Positions 1 to 62,798 of a stretch of DNA of 64,000 nt are shown piece after piece (positions within the stretch are counted from its first letter, which is position 1; each line of letters opens with the position of its first letter). Origin of the DNA: Saccoglossus kowalevskii. Lineage: Eukaryota > Hemichordata > Enteropneusta > Harrimaniidae. The position numbers and the translations under genes were made by a program. Location: the NCBI RefSeq assembly GCF_000003605.2, contig NW_003106595.1, positions 190,157-254,156 on the forward strand, written 5' to 3'. The notes beneath the pieces are model-generated. The model did no database searches and had not been told where the DNA came from. It saw nothing but the letters and a program-made list of their open reading frames with translations.

Positions 1-1690
1 AAAGTAACATAATTGACTAATACTAAAATGAATAATTGTAGACAGGTTTTGACATGAAATTGTGTAACTTTTATGTGTGCTAACATCTGTGATGAAGAGC
101 GAAAAAGCTCGTGAGTAGCATTCTACCTTAAAATGCTTGGACAATAATGCTAAGATACGTACTGTCTTGTCTTTTTTGTATAGAACATTTTGCCGTAATG
201 GATCAAGGGTGTGGGTGTGTTTGTCTATGGGTGGGGAATGGCCTAGGACCCCTTCTCTAAAATGGTAAAATAGTTCAAAAATGAAACCTAATTGAATTTA
301 AAACCGAGAAAACTTTTTGAATATTATAAAATTCACACGATTCACATCAAATATATCATTTATTGTTGTTTTCGAACCCCCTATTCAAAAGTGCTGGCTA
401 CGGGCCCGGACAGTCAATGTACTCTGACAAGTTTTTACCATTATCTCCACACGGTGGAAGGCTGTGTAACAAAGAACACATAACATGTGAACCAATTTAT
501 TATATGTGTAATTAACTAATCTATATTTAAAATGTTGAGCCATTAAAAATCACGAGGGGTGCGTAATTTCAGTTGTTTTCACCTGTTTGAAGAGTGACGA
601 TGTTGATAAGATGACTTAGAGCGCTTTTAATAAAATAAAACAGTTGATGCATATGCAATAGTATATAATATTATATGTATTCTCGTTGCATGATTGTAAT
701 TTTCTGTATGAAAAACATGGGTTGGATATGGTTTGGTTTTGAATTCATTCATTTTTAATTGCTATATCTCAAGTACCCATATGCAAAACACTAATTGATC
801 ATCATACAAGACGACACACAAACCTCTAACTACTATAGTAGTCTCAGCATAAACTAAGTATAGACAAAATAATTAAAAAGCATCCTATGCTTGTCTGTTT
901 CGTAACACATTTGCCACGATCTTTTCGAATTGTTTAAAGACAAACGTACTTTTTTTTAAATTATTAGGCTACGAACTTTTTTAAATTGCAGGAAATAACA
1001 AACTACAGTTTACATGATACGGGATGTTGATTTCAAAATTTTCGTGGTGTAATATTTAATGACGTGCGTTTCTGACTTGCGTCTGTTACGTATTGTTTGA
1101 ATTGTCGGGATGACGTCACGTAATGTTTGTATGTGTGATCTTTCCGATTTATTTAATTCAAGATGGACATACTATTTTTTTTAAATTTCGAAGAGCTGAA
1201 ACAAGCTTCAGATAGAATTACGATCGCCTTGGAACAAACACACCTAACAGTAACGGCAGCATGATAACTGGGGCAAAACGACTCTCCTTGCGATTGGGGA
1301 CGTCTTTTTATTGACTTTGAGTTCGTCATAGTCAGAAATTTCAGTTCGGTGCAGTAAAAAAAAAGGTTTTGAAAGTCGTCCTATATGTGTGGGGGTGCCG
1401 ACAAGGTTCCAATCAAAACAAGCATCTCCACATTCACAGACCTGTACATAGAGCTAACCATTTTTCTATACGTGTTACTGGTAAATAGATACATGTATAT
1501 AGCTGAATATAGTAAATTATGGAATGAGATTGAAACTTAAACACTGGCTGTATCTAGCAACCTAAAACTATTGGTTTGGGCGGCTTTCGCAACACATTTT
1601 TGTTGGGTGAATCGTGGGACTTTTTCTATTAATATGATATAAAATATTTTCATATTTCTTCATGGCTCAATTCACTTAATATCTTTGCGT
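1..1690. other. Non-coding flank, nothing recognised
   Basis: AT-rich sequence with short homopolymer runs. No open frame here resembles a known protein and no RNA gene is evident. It lies upstream of the satellite array and of FAM89. Confidence 0.6.
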
Positions 1691-1699
1691 CCCAGCTCA

Positions 1700-3110
1700 A
1701 TGTAAAAAATGCCAAACGTGTATTACAAAAATGTAATAGTTTTTCAAATGTCTAACGTGCTTAGAATGTCAAAAACGCAGGCCTTTGCAGCTCAAATTTG
1801 AGTTTCAAAAGTCGGGTTTTGAAAATGCTTAACATACCCGAACTACCAACCGAACAAATCTTCCCAGGCCAAAGTCGGGTTTCAAAAATGCTTAACGTGC
1901 ATTTCTTGCTTCACGTACCCGAACTACCAAACGTGCAAACCTTCCCAGGCCAAAGTCGAGTTTCAAAAATGCCTAACGTGCATTTCTTGCTTAACGTACC
2001 CAAACTACCAAACGTGCAAACCTTCCCAGGCCAAAGTCGGGTTTCAAAAATGCCAAATGTGCACTTAATGCCTAACGTGCCTGAAATACCAAACGTGCAA
2101 ACCTTCCCAGGCCAAAGTCGGGTTTCAAAAAATGCCAAATGTGCATTTCATGCCTAACGTACCCGAACTACCAAACGTGCAAACCTTCCCAGGCCAAAGT
2201 CGGGTTTCAAAAATGCCAAATGTGCACTTAATGCCTAACGTGCCTGAAATACCAAACGTGCAAACCTTCCCAGGCCAAAGTCGGGTTTCAAAAAATGCCA
2301 AATGTGCATTTCATGCCTAACGTACCCGAACTACCAAACGTGCAAACCTTCCCAGGCCAAAGTTGGGTTTCAAAAATGCCAAATGTGCATTTCATGCCTA
2401 ACGTGCCTGAAATACCAAACGTGCAAACCTTCCCAGGCCAAGGTCGGGTTTTGCAAATGACAAACGTGCATTTCATGCCTAACGTACTCGAACTACCAAA
2501 CGTGCAAACCTTCCCAGGTCAAAGTCGGGTTTCAAAAATGCCTAACGTGCATTTCTTGCTTAACGTACCCAAACTACCAAACGTGCAAACCTTCCCAGGC
2601 CAAAGTCGGGTTTCAAAAATGCCAAATGTGCACTTAATGCCTAACGTGCCTGAAATACCAAACGTGCAAACCTTCCCAGGCCAAAGTCGGGTTTCAAAAA
2701 ATGCCAAATGTGCATTTCATGCCTAACGTACCCGAACTACCAAACGTGCAAACCTTCCCAGGCCAAAGTCGGGTTTCAAAAAATGCCAAATTTGCATTTC
2801 ATGCCTAACGTACCCGAACTACCAAACGTGCAAACCTTCCCAGGCCAAAGTGGGGTTTCAAAAATGCCAAATGTGCATTTCATGCCTAACGTGCCTGAAA
2901 TACCAAACGTGCAAACCTTCCCAGGCCAAAGTCGGGTTTTGCAAATGCCAAACGTGCATTTCATGCTTAACGTGCCTGAAATACCAAACGTACAAACCTA
3001 CCAAAGCCAAAGTTGGGTTTCAAAAAGGAGCTTTTAAAAAAAAGCATTAAAAAATGTCCAACGTACATGCCTTCTCAGCTCAAATTCGGACCTTACAAAA
3101 ATGTTAAACA
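1700..3110. repeat. 81-bp satellite array, about 15 full units
   Basis: The anchor CCAAAGTCGGGTTTC, in some copies with one change, recurs with its AAAG at 1871, 1952, 2033, 2114, 2196, 2277, 2359, 2440, 2521, 2602, 2683, 2765, 2847, 2928 and 3009. The period is 81 or 82 bp. Each unit contains three variants of a shorter module around CCAAACGTGCA, so it looks built by amplification of a module of roughly 27 bp. Worn copies of the short module extend to both sides (near 1708, 1745, 3051 and up to 3225). Because 81 is divisible by three, long frames stay open on both strands, and the one-base length differences break them. I read this as a satellite and not a gene. Confidence 0.9.
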
Positions 3111-3900
3111 TGTTAAACAGATTTTAATACATATTAGAAACATTTTTATCATCATTCTATTTTTTACTAATAAACATGCACTGCTTTATGCACGTGTTAC
3201 GGATATTTACATGTTTGATGTCAAACGTGTGTATTAGTCTGATGTTTGCCACACCTCACTAATAGTTCTTTAGAATTTGGATTTTAACCATAAACACCGC
3301 ATACAGAGTCTCCCATGAAATGGCGGGGGGGGGTACCGAGAGGTCTGAACAGCTGGCAGACAAACCGTTCAGAATCCAAATGTCTTGGTTCTAAATAGTC
3401 CCTACTTTAGCAGAATGTCTAAATTGGTAGCTAAATCGCCACAATTGCGCATAAAATCGGGGAAACATTCAGACTTCAGTTCACAGCTTGTTTTTATAAT
3501 TGATTTTTATAAGTTTCATTTTCGTTGTCGAAATCATGACGGCGATAAAAATCCAATCACGCGTCACCCCTTAACAAGACGTTAGCTTGTAATAGTATGA
3601 GTTTGCATGGATATATATTTTAACTCCATGGTTTCAAATAGTTTGTCGCCAAGGTTAATGGCCTTCAGGTTGTTTTCTGCTTTCTACAATACTTTATATC
3701 CTTGACTGCAAAGATAAATCATTTTTTGATCCGACCTTCTGTCACAAAAAAGGCTATTGTCAGAGTCTGTTGAATTGTAAATGCTTTCAGCAGACCGTTG
3801 TCCTCGTTTGACCTTTGTCATGTAACCATCATTCTGAGATTTTAGCACGTATATTTGTATACTTGTGACGTTCAAATGATGGTGTTATTTCACTTACGTA
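3111..3900. other. Non-coding spacer upstream of FAM89
   Basis: No coding signal. A few stray satellite-like modules (for example near 3215) and a short G-run near 3325 are the only structure I see. Confidence 0.5.
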
Positions 3901-3945
3901 ACTAATTAGTCATTTGGAATTCCAAACATTTTAAAAGTTAAAATC

Positions 3946-3953
3946 ACTTCCGG
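3946..3953 (+). promoter_or_regulatory. ETS/GABP-type site near the FAM89 start
   Basis: ACTTCCGG lies 57 bases before the FAM89 ATG. This is the classic ETS/GABP core found close to start sites of TATA-less housekeeping promoters in animals. No TATA box is visible between 3850 and 4009. The transcription start itself cannot be placed from sequence. Confidence 0.35.
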
Positions 3954-4009
3954 TCTGTGGAGTTTGCAGTTCATTCCAAACCGAGGCTTCGTTGAGAATC
4001 ACAATCAAA

Positions 4010-11215
<7,206 letters not shown>

Positions 11216-11616
11216 AGACATTCAACTCGGTAGTTCTCATGACACTGGCGCAGGTGACAGGAGCACCCATGCAAAAGAGCACAATACACAGTATAATATA
11301 TTATTATAATCTCTCCATGACTGGACATGATGTTATTGATACCTGGTTGCTGCACAAAAAGTCTTGGATTCATCGGTGCTATTTACTCATTTTATATTTA
11401 AATAATTAACATATTTTGATAAGGCTGCATAAGTATACTTATTTGTGGGTTCATATTCAACAGACAAATTGCGAGTTCTGTGGTTGCTATGGTACTGAGC
11501 CAATATCGGCATTGTGTCAGTAACTGAAAGGGTGACAGATCGGAGTTATCCCGGAATGTGGGTATAATTATCAAATTTCATAAACCATATTTTGTTTTGC
11601 TTCTTCAGTGTCTACG

Positions 11617-11622
11617 AATAAA
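11617..11622 (+). terminator. FAM89: Candidate FAM89 poly(A) signal
   Basis: AATAAA about 400 bases after the FAM89 stop. It is the first canonical hexamer downstream, so it is the best candidate for 3' end formation. No transcript evidence is available. Confidence 0.45.
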
Positions 11623-14600
11623 AAAATTCAATGCTTTGATAGAGAACTTAAGTAGGACTAGCTGGTAAGCTGGTAGGAAGCGTAATATTTAGTGACTAGA
11701 TGTATAGCGCATACACCTTTACGTGATCAGCTGTCTCACCGGCATGGGTTCCTTAGCAACTACACAACTCCAAACTCATTTAATATTAGAGTGTTAGTCA
11801 ACAGTGTGTGGACAAATGTTGAATAATTCGCACTATTTGACAATTTAAATTTAAGATATAAGGTATGCCGTATTTGTTCTATTAGCAGCGCATGCGTTCA
11901 TGTAAATTACATAGGTGATAATAAGTAATTAATTATTCATTATATGTGCTTCTAATAGAACAAATTGTCATTCAAACAGTGATAATCTACTACTATCCTC
12001 TCTGTATAACATAAATATTATCTTAAGATATCACGGTACTTTGAGTTGCATACCTCAAACTGTATTGTTACTGATAGTATTTGGCAATATTTTGATCTTG
12101 TGTTTTATTCTGCATTGAAATTTGTATCGTCAGAAGAAACAGTTTTTCAGCATATTTGTTAGTATAAGTTTGAGTTCTACTATATGACTGAAAAGTTACA
12201 TACATTCGTTCATTGAGATATCTTGCTGTATGTTAGGGTAACAGTGATATTAATGTGTAATTTCCTGGTGTAAGCACTGGAAAACAATCTCAAAAAAGCA
12301 AAAAATACTAGTATGCCGTACTGCCATTTTTGAGTATTTTTTAAAGGGTATGTCTAAAATCTGTGTGGGTGATTTACTGTGATATTCAATATTCACCATC
12401 ACAGCCTTATTATGGTATAACTAACTCTACTTATATAGGTGTGATCAGACTTTCTAGGACTGACATATTCAACAACAACAAAACTGATCGAATGACACGC
12501 CTGTTTGATTACTTTTTTTTAGGCGTGTTGAGCAGAAAAATATATTTTTTTTCCCCCTCACCAAATGGTGTTTTCAATTTTCAATATTTGACTGTCTGTA
12601 CCAATGCAGACTAGGCATCATTGCCAAATGTTACAATCGCAGCCCAGTACTTCCAGAATCGGACACAACATGACATGGCAGTGCGTGTCCAACATCGTTT
12701 TCTATTTTCTATTGTATTATATTTACATATTCTCACTTTCATAATATTAAAATAGTTTTATACTAATATATAAAAAGAAATAGTTGCAGGGCAACATATT
12801 TCATATTTTGTTGATATTACAGCCAAAATATCTTGATATTCTTTGTGTTTGGTTAGCATGTATTGTTTTCGAAACCTGATACCACACAGCACCTTGACAA
12901 ATAGAAAACAAAATAATGATTGGTCACTATCAACAAATCAAAATGCTTAATTTGTGTAACATACCGGTATTAGCTTCTCAGAAATGCGCGTTATAAACAC
13001 CTGTTTATAACAAAACAAATGGTTCAGTGTGATTTTGATGTATTTTGAAACAATTAAAACGATAGCTTACATAATCCTTTTTTGTAATAGTCAATATGGT
13101 ACTGTTTACAACCTTTATGACATTATTGAAGTTTATTGAAATAATTAAATTGATGTGTAACAGTCTTTCAAGACACTGCAGTTCACAACATGAAACTCAG
13201 TCCTGATGCATATCATAAAAGCAGGTATGCATATTCATATATAGTATCTTACATTCTTGCGTGTATCAAGACAGTGGACTGCATGTACATGGATTCAAAG
13301 CAATGTCACTTCTCTTAAATTTTGCTTCTGAAATTTCATGCATATCAACTGCCACAGCCATTTCTATTTCATGTGGAGTAAGAAATATTGTCATATTTGT
13401 GTAGGAAGACAAATATATGTGGTGACAGACACAGTTTTATGACATTTTGGAAATTGCGGATTCAACATTTTACGTAAATGAAGTGGTCCATCTGAAATGT
13501 TGCTTCTTTTGAACAATATATAGATTTGCATCATTAACATTAAAAATATAGCTTCATAATAATTTATTATTTTTGCTGTTATAAATTGCAGTGCAATCTT
13601 TGTTACATTCTGACAATTTAATGTGTTTTCCAATGCACAGTGTGGAAGCGTGAATTGTGTACTTAAACGTAGATGTGGCAAGTTTTTTCAACAATGTCTT
13701 GAATACTAACCCGGTATGTATACCAGCTTTTAATGTGCTGCGTAATGTTTTAAAAATACAGACAATACACTTATTATAATTAATTTCAATTAATATTTTT
13801 CAAAAAATAACATTATCTGTAATTAAATTAATTTTTTTAAGCCAGTTATAGAGACAATGATGTTTAATAACATTTAATTGTTAATCAGTGTTTATGCCAC
13901 TATTACGCTCAATGTGTATAATATAATTATATATCTCATTTATTCTAATTACATAAAATGTCACAAATTTATCTACTAGTATGCTATTATCTCAGTGGAA
14001 AATCAAAATCTGTTTTTGTTATTATCAAGTTTTGTTAATTTTTCAGTTAATATTTTTTGCTTTTCATTCAATTAGATACCAGGAATGGTAATATGCAAAA
14101 CGCTTATTGTAAAACTAATTATTATGTATAATCTGCATATTTAGGTGAATAATTTGCATATAGTTGTGATGCGTGTGGGTGATATCTGACCAAACATTGT
14201 GTTATGTCTACACACTGATCAATATTCATTGTGTTGCGTAGATCATGTGGATTGTGGTTTTTTCCTCAATCTCTCTCGATGATGCGCCAACGATGTGGAA
14301 TTATTGACAGGATCACTTACACAGCTGGTGCGTACACACTTATATACACGTGCTTGGAATGATGTGGCTTCTTCTTTTTTTTTTCCCTTTTTTTTTGTTT
14401 TTTTTGACATTTATTTGCCACTTCATACAGTGGATTAGGGAATGTTGTAAAACCTCACTATTTTACCTGAGATAATTTTACTATAATTAGAAACTTTAGT
14501 GTATTTACAGAAAGGTGTGCTCAATATTACGCACACTATGCTCGGCTAAGTAAGTCCGGTGTATCGTATTCGCTCTATTAATGCACATCTCGTATATAGA

Positions 14601-14850
14601 AGCATGCACATAAGGCACTGTCGTTTTTTTATAACCGCCATTACATGTGCATGTACCTGATATAAATAACTCCTTCATGTAGTAAAACAAGCAACAGTAG
14701 CATAACCTCTCAGCCAGAATATATAAACAGAAAACATGAAATAATTCTCAGCCTAGTTCAATAGAACTAAAATGTGTTTGCTCCACCATGTACCAAGAGC
14801 TTCGCTATAGAAACTCTTGATGTGTTGAACATGAATGGGTTGAGTTTTTT
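11623..14850. other. Intergenic DNA between FAM89 and Meis, left part
   Basis: AT-rich, with many homopolymer runs and short unrecognised frames. I see no gene, RNA gene or clear mobile element in this part. Confidence 0.55.
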
Positions 14851-15841
14851 TAGCTCCGCTGTCGACTTTGTCGAGTGGAGCTTATCATATGAGTGATTGT
14901 CCGTCGTCGTCTGTGTCAATGTTTTACTTTTTCGACTTCTTCTTGAAAACTACAAGCCTGAATGCTTTGATACTTGGTGTATATGTACCTTTGGTAGAGC
15001 TCTCTTAGGTTTGTTCGTTTCATGTTGATATCTTCAATTCTCTGATTTTGGTGAATATTTTTGTCGTTTTTGGTAAAAAGTGATATTTTCGACTTCTTGT
15101 TAAAAACCACAAGTCCAATTACTTTGATATTACATATATAGGTACTACATGTGGACCTTACTCAGATTTGTTCATTTTGTAATGATATCTTTAATTCTGT
15201 AATTTGGTGAATATTTTTGGTAAAAAGTGATATTTTCGACTTCTTGTTAAAAACCGCAAGTGCAATTGCTTTTATATTACATATATAGGTACTACATGTG
15301 GACCTCTCTCAGATTTGTTCATTTTGTGATGATGTCTTCAATTCTCTAATTTTGGTGAATATTTTTGTAATTTTTGATAAAAAGTGATATTTTTGACTTC
15401 TTGTTAAAAACCGCAAGTCCGATTGCATTTATATTACATTTATAGGTACTACATGTGGACCTCTCTCAGATTTGTTCATTTTGTAATGATATCTTTAATT
15501 CTCTTATTTTGGTGAATATTTTTGTAATTTTTGATAAAAAGTGATATTTTTGACTTCTTGTTAAAAACCGCAAGTCCGATTGCATTTATATTACATTTAT
15601 AGGTACTACATGTGGACCTCTCTCAGATTTGTTCATTTTGTAATGATATCTTTAATTCTCTTATTTTGGTGAATATTTTTTTAATTTTTCGTAAAAAGTG
15701 ATATTTTTGAATTCTTGTTGAAAACAGCAAGTCCCATTGCTTGATACTATACATATTGTTCATTTTCTAATGATATCTTCTGTTCTTTAATTGAAATGTG
15801 CATTGCTAACAGCGGAGCTATCTCAGCCGAGAGGCTGCTTG
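14851..15841. mobile_element. Non-autonomous repeat element with 12-bp inverted ends and internal tandem array
   Basis: The left end starts with TAGCTCCGCTGT (14851-14862) and the right end carries its exact reverse complement ACAGCGGAGCTA (15809-15820). The left terminus folds as AGCTCC/GGAGCT around an inner TCGAC/GTCGA stem with a TTT loop. The right terminus has a CAGCC/GGCTG stem with a GAGA loop, ending GCTTG. Between them is an array of 147-157-bp units anchored by AAAAAGTGATATTT at 15075, 15222, 15379, 15536 and 15693. There is no reading frame of note. The last units are near identical, which suggests recent expansion. The superfamily is unknown. Confidence 0.7.
15075..15720. repeat. 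157-bp tandem repeat inside the element
   Basis: Four to five head-to-tail units. The first interval is 147 bp and the next three are 157 bp. Shared landmarks in each unit are TTGTTAAAAACC, GGTACTACATGTGGACC and CAGATTTGTTCATTTTG. Confidence 0.88.
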
Positions 15842-18630
15842 TTTTACTTGCGAGTGTGAGGATGTTTTCTCACTTTTTCTCTACCCATACCCAAAAGTAC
15901 AGTAGATTATGGAGTTAATGCATTAAAATGGCACCTCGCAATTTGAGCTAAATTGTGATTTTTGCTACATTTTCATCTTGGCCAAAGCAGTAGCTATGCT
16001 GCCGAAATAAATGCTGTAGTTATTTGCTACGTGTTTACTAAGCAATATTTACATTAGTTTTATGTAACATATTTTTATTTTATAGTGTACAGTTTAAATA
16101 CAGTTTCAACTTGTGTGTACTTGATTTGTTTATTTACTAGACATTATTTGAAGATTTTTAATTTGAGCAAATGGCTTTACGTTAATGTTTGTAATACTAT
16201 TGTAAATTACTATCATTAATATGCAGCCACACAAACTGATTTATATATCGAACATGGCCAACCTTGCATACTTTTTATTCAATATTCAGTCATTGATACA
16301 GGGTAGCCCCCCATATTTTGATATTTATGTTCTTGCCCCCCCCCCTCCCCCAGAAAAAAAAAAACATTGTCCTTGTTGTTGCAATTATATAGGTATGTAT
16401 AAGCATATTTTTGATTTCATATGAAACTCAATAAATTTTATAAATGCATTGTCTGAAGTTAGTGTGTTTTCACCAATGAAATCCTCAATGCTTGAGGTCA
16501 GTTCCAATTATTGCAAGTTAACACCCTGCAAGATGTAGTGAAATGCACATCATGGTCAATCAAAAGTCATTAAAACACTAGGTGGAGCTAGCTAATTGCA
16601 AGTGTTTGATTGGTTAATGATAAGCAGCCACTGGGTCAACTTCTTCAATACTTCAATGTGGTAGATCAGGCTTCATCTTTAGGGAATTTCAACTGCTATG
16701 TGATGATAATGTTTTACAATTTGATATTAGCTCTGCCTGTAACATATTCTTTCTTTTCAAGTTGTTACATTATCGTCTTTGTGAGCATAGTTGTAGTGTG
16801 AGACCTATATGCATGGCTGATTTTTTGACCTTTTGTTTACTTGAACTCAAACTGCATTGAAATGAAAGGTAACTTGGTACAAAATGAAAGTGGGTACACA
16901 ACTTCATGGGATTTTTTTTTTTTTGCATGTTCTATTGATTTGGATTTTGGCTGTTTACATGTTATCGAAGTTGATGTGTGAGAACTACTTGAGCAGAATA
17001 CCAGTTAACATTTTGAAATTATTCTCTGCATGTTAATGAGCTAATTTACATATAATAGCAAATTTTCCTTTATCTCTGCAATTCTGCTGAGGGGTAAACA
17101 AAATAACATCTGTGGAGAGAGATCAAAGATTGTGATAACAAACTATGTCAAATTTCGTGCTTAGAAGGTGACATACTTGCGAAGGCCTCGGGAGGTCCTC
17201 CAGTTTCTCTTTGCACATACCACAAGGGCGCCAGCAAGACTCGCTTGCCCTATAAAATTTGATATACATAAACAATGTCCAAGAGTCAAGTTTCCTGTAA
17301 TAGCGCCCTCTATGTTCGTAGGGTCTGCTGGTGAAAAACGAAGTAGTAATTACATGGACACGTTGGTGGTGTTTCGCCTGCACCTACATTCATCCTACGT
17401 AAGCGCGTGAAACTGCGGAACTCGTTTTGCCAGCATGTTTAACCATTTATCTCGTCAAAGTCGTGTTTCATCACATTGCCTGTCACTGGACGTGGCTGTA
17501 AAAATGTAAATTACGTTTATCTCGGCACAAGGTGTGCTATTTTTAGCCTGGCGGGGTCCACCGTATGTCCCGATGGGGACGCGCGTAAAATCGGTGTTTC
17601 CCGTGCGTAAATAATTCGGCGATAGATGATAGTGAAATGTTCACATTAATGTACCAACATATGTGTGTTTGTACTGGGTGTTTGAATCACGATATTGAGC
17701 CCACCATATACGTAGGATACGCGCACATGACATTCGGTATTTCAGATTATACCCGTGTTAAGCATTTGAGATTTGTCGACAGTGATAATGAACACGGACT
17801 GACTGACTGACTGGCTTGTAATCTATCGCCCTTGAACCGGGACACGAAGAACTAGTTCATGTTTACCTTGTCCACTTCGGTATCTGAAAATTAACTCACA
17901 ACACAAACATAACGCAATTCGACTTGTTTGATTTGGCCACCGCATGTATGCACACAATTTTGATATTTTTGTAAGATATAATTTCCAGACTTCTATCCAA
18001 ATTTGCTTTGAAATTGCAGACTTGATAAAGTTACCGTTGAGACGTAGCAAATATTTTGGTTACCAGGCGATGGGGACAGGCGAAATGATCGGTCGTGTGT
18101 CCGAGTTTGATAAGCGGTTCGCGTTTGAGATGTAGGTCATATCTTCGAGACAGACACCTTTAAATACAAAATTAAAGTGTTCATTTCAGCGATTCGGGGA
18201 TGTTTTGAATAACTTAATTTGAAACAGAGGACACTGTTTGAATTTTTTCATTTGTTATAGCCGTTCAAGCGTGCGTTTTTCTTCTGTACTATATACATTT
18301 TGGTCGGTTCCGACTCACCAGAGCTGTAAATTAAAATTATGAGACTTTTATTTTGGTTTTCATTTTCCTTTAAACAAAAGAACATCACGGTATTTTAACT
18401 CGTCTACGTTGAACAATTGTACGTGTAGAGTACGTAGTTTCGTATATGTATACGACCAACGTGTGAATGAAGTGAAAATGTACTGATAGCGCCGCTTGTT
18501 TGCCTTACGCGCTGTTTTTCACGTCTGAGGTTGGTTTTTACCTCGATTGCCACCAGAGCCGAAATGAGTCTGGTTTCGCCGTGCAGATGCCCTCAGCGTG
18601 GCCCTAATGCAATCGTTTTTTTCTAATATC
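15842..18630. other. Intergenic DNA between FAM89 and Meis, right part
   Basis: AT-rich up to about 17100, then more balanced with more CpG towards Meis. No gene is recognised. The change in composition from about 17400 onward probably marks the start of the Meis promoter region. Confidence 0.5.
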
Positions 18631-18639
18631 TCCGCCCAT

Positions 18640-18830
18640 TGTTTGCTCGCGTTCAGGATGATTAATGAGCCCTTTGAAAACAATGCCTAATCGAGTGTTT
18701 GTGTGGATTGTCATTCGCATGATTTCGTCGCATTTTCATTGGTTAGTTTTGATTAATCGTAGCTGCCTGCTAGACTGGGCGGGCTGATTAGCCGTTCTTT
18801 ACATTCTTTCGCGTAGAGTCTATGACAGAG
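18640..18830 (+). promoter_or_regulatory. Candidate upstream regulatory block of Meis
   Basis: A homopolymer-poor block about 1 kb before the Meis ATG. It contains several TAAT/ATTA homeodomain cores, an inverted CCAAT box (ATTGG at 18738-18742) and a TGACAG MEIS core at 18823-18828. It is proposed as promoter-proximal regulatory DNA from texture and motif density only. Confidence 0.3.
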
Positions 18831-19339
18831 GGGTGGACAACTCGCTACCTCAGTACGTGTCGAAAGCAGAATATGCACACAGCTGCGTCAGCCTATGATA
18901 GATAAATGCCCGGTCACTATTGATGTCCGATAACAACGATATGTATGTAAGTATATTTAATGCACTTGAAATTTATACGAAAATTATGCGCAGCCCCAAC
19001 CAGGTCTGGTATTGGTATACTAGTATAGTACGGACACTCTCTGCCTTCTGGACCATGTAATTTCCACGGAGCCACGCAAATTGCTTTCTTTTATCGACAA
19101 ACATCGCAGTTCTTTTTTGTGTGTCGGCCTAAAAACGTTACTGTAACAGTTCGATAGTCACTGTATTCAATCGGGGGACTGGATTCCGACCCGCGACTCT
19201 TCGCTTACAATGAGACCCTTTGAAAACACGAAGTTTGCGAGTTGTCCCCTACTATGGATAATGGCATGACCCTATTTCATATTCTATGGCGTTTTGCTGC
19301 GTTAGAATACAACCCTTTTGTGAGCGCCACAAAGACGTG

Positions 19340-19347
19340 TATAAATA
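19340..19347 (+). promoter_or_regulatory. Candidate TATA box of Meis
   Basis: TATAAATA sits about 490 bases before the Meis ATG. If used, transcription would start near 19370 and leave a 5' leader of roughly 460 bases, long but not unusual for this family. Other start sites are possible. Confidence 0.3.
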
Positions 19348-19588
19348 AAGGGTTACGAGTAGAGCTTAAAGTTTGGAAGGGGGAGGAACGCAGTCGTAAC
19401 TTTAGGTTTCAATGAAGCAGTCGTTGTAGAGGGGCCAGTAAAGTATAAGTTGTGGTCGACATTAAGCTGTTCTAACTGCTATTTGAGTTAGAGAGTATAC
19501 GAGCAGTGCGAGGGAAGACTGTTAGCGCGATTTCTCGGTCCCCGTGGTGACATCTCATCACTCACGTCCTTCCATGACAACCTCACTT

Positions 19589-19598
19589 TGATTGACAG
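19589..19598 (+). promoter_or_regulatory. Perfect PBX-MEIS composite site
   Basis: TGATTGACAG is the consensus decamer bound by PBX with MEIS or PREP proteins. It lies 236 bases before the Meis ATG, in the presumed leader or promoter. It suggests that the gene may respond to its own product together with PBX. Confidence 0.5.
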
Positions 19599-19833
19599 CT
19601 TGAATGGCAAAAAGCCACGAGACACGACAGTTTTGTTACAGGGCTGTTGTTGATGGGCCGACATAGGTTTCCTTCTGTTAGCTGACACATTTCTGTAAGC
19701 TTAGAAAGTCCCCGGCCTGTTCAAATTGTACTGGCGGAGGTGAATAGACGAGTGGAGTGGGGTTTTTTTTGTAGTCGAGGCGCGAATCACTGACGATTTA
19801 AGCAGTCATTAACAGGATCGGCCAAGTCAGATG

Positions 19834-62276
<42,443 letters not shown>

Positions 62277-62798
62277 CACAGGACGGCTTTATTACAATTC
62301 AATGATTATCACCGTGCCAATGCTTTCAGTGTTTTTTTTTTTATTTAATCAAGATTTTATGCAGATCAGCCTCACTTAATTTGAATATGCGCCGTTTCAG
62401 ACAAAAATTTACATCTGTAACCGGTAGTGTCAGGCTTTCACTCACATTTAAACTCTTTCCCCCCCCCTCCCTATAAAGTGGATCAAACCACCCAACCTAT
62501 AAAGCAAGTGAAAGTTCTGAGACTGTACCAAAATTACAAGGAATACAGGGTGGGAGGCTCGAGCTGCAGAAGCCAACAAAATAAAAATAAAAAACAAACT
62601 GAAAACATTGGCTCGGTATAATCCATGTACATATACTTTGTGCTGCATTCTGTAGGTAGCTTCAAGCATACAGTGAACAAATCAACAAGACAATGACGCA
62701 ACAGTGCAAAGTTTGATTGCAAGGTTACGCTTTCCCATTCATTCGGGAAATCAAACAGGTTTAGAGCCAAAGATCGCCGCATTTTATTGAAATGTACA

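Noticed and set aside
1798-3050. Several open frames of 60-140 codons on both strands as a repeat protein gene
   Set aside because: They are products of an 81-bp satellite whose length is a multiple of three. One-base length differences break the frame repeatedly, and the frames on the two strands are equally open.
17168-17320. CTCF-like GC-rich words (AAGGGCGCCAGC, TAGCGCCCTC) upstream of Meis
   Set aside because: They do not match the CTCF consensus well enough to claim an insulator.
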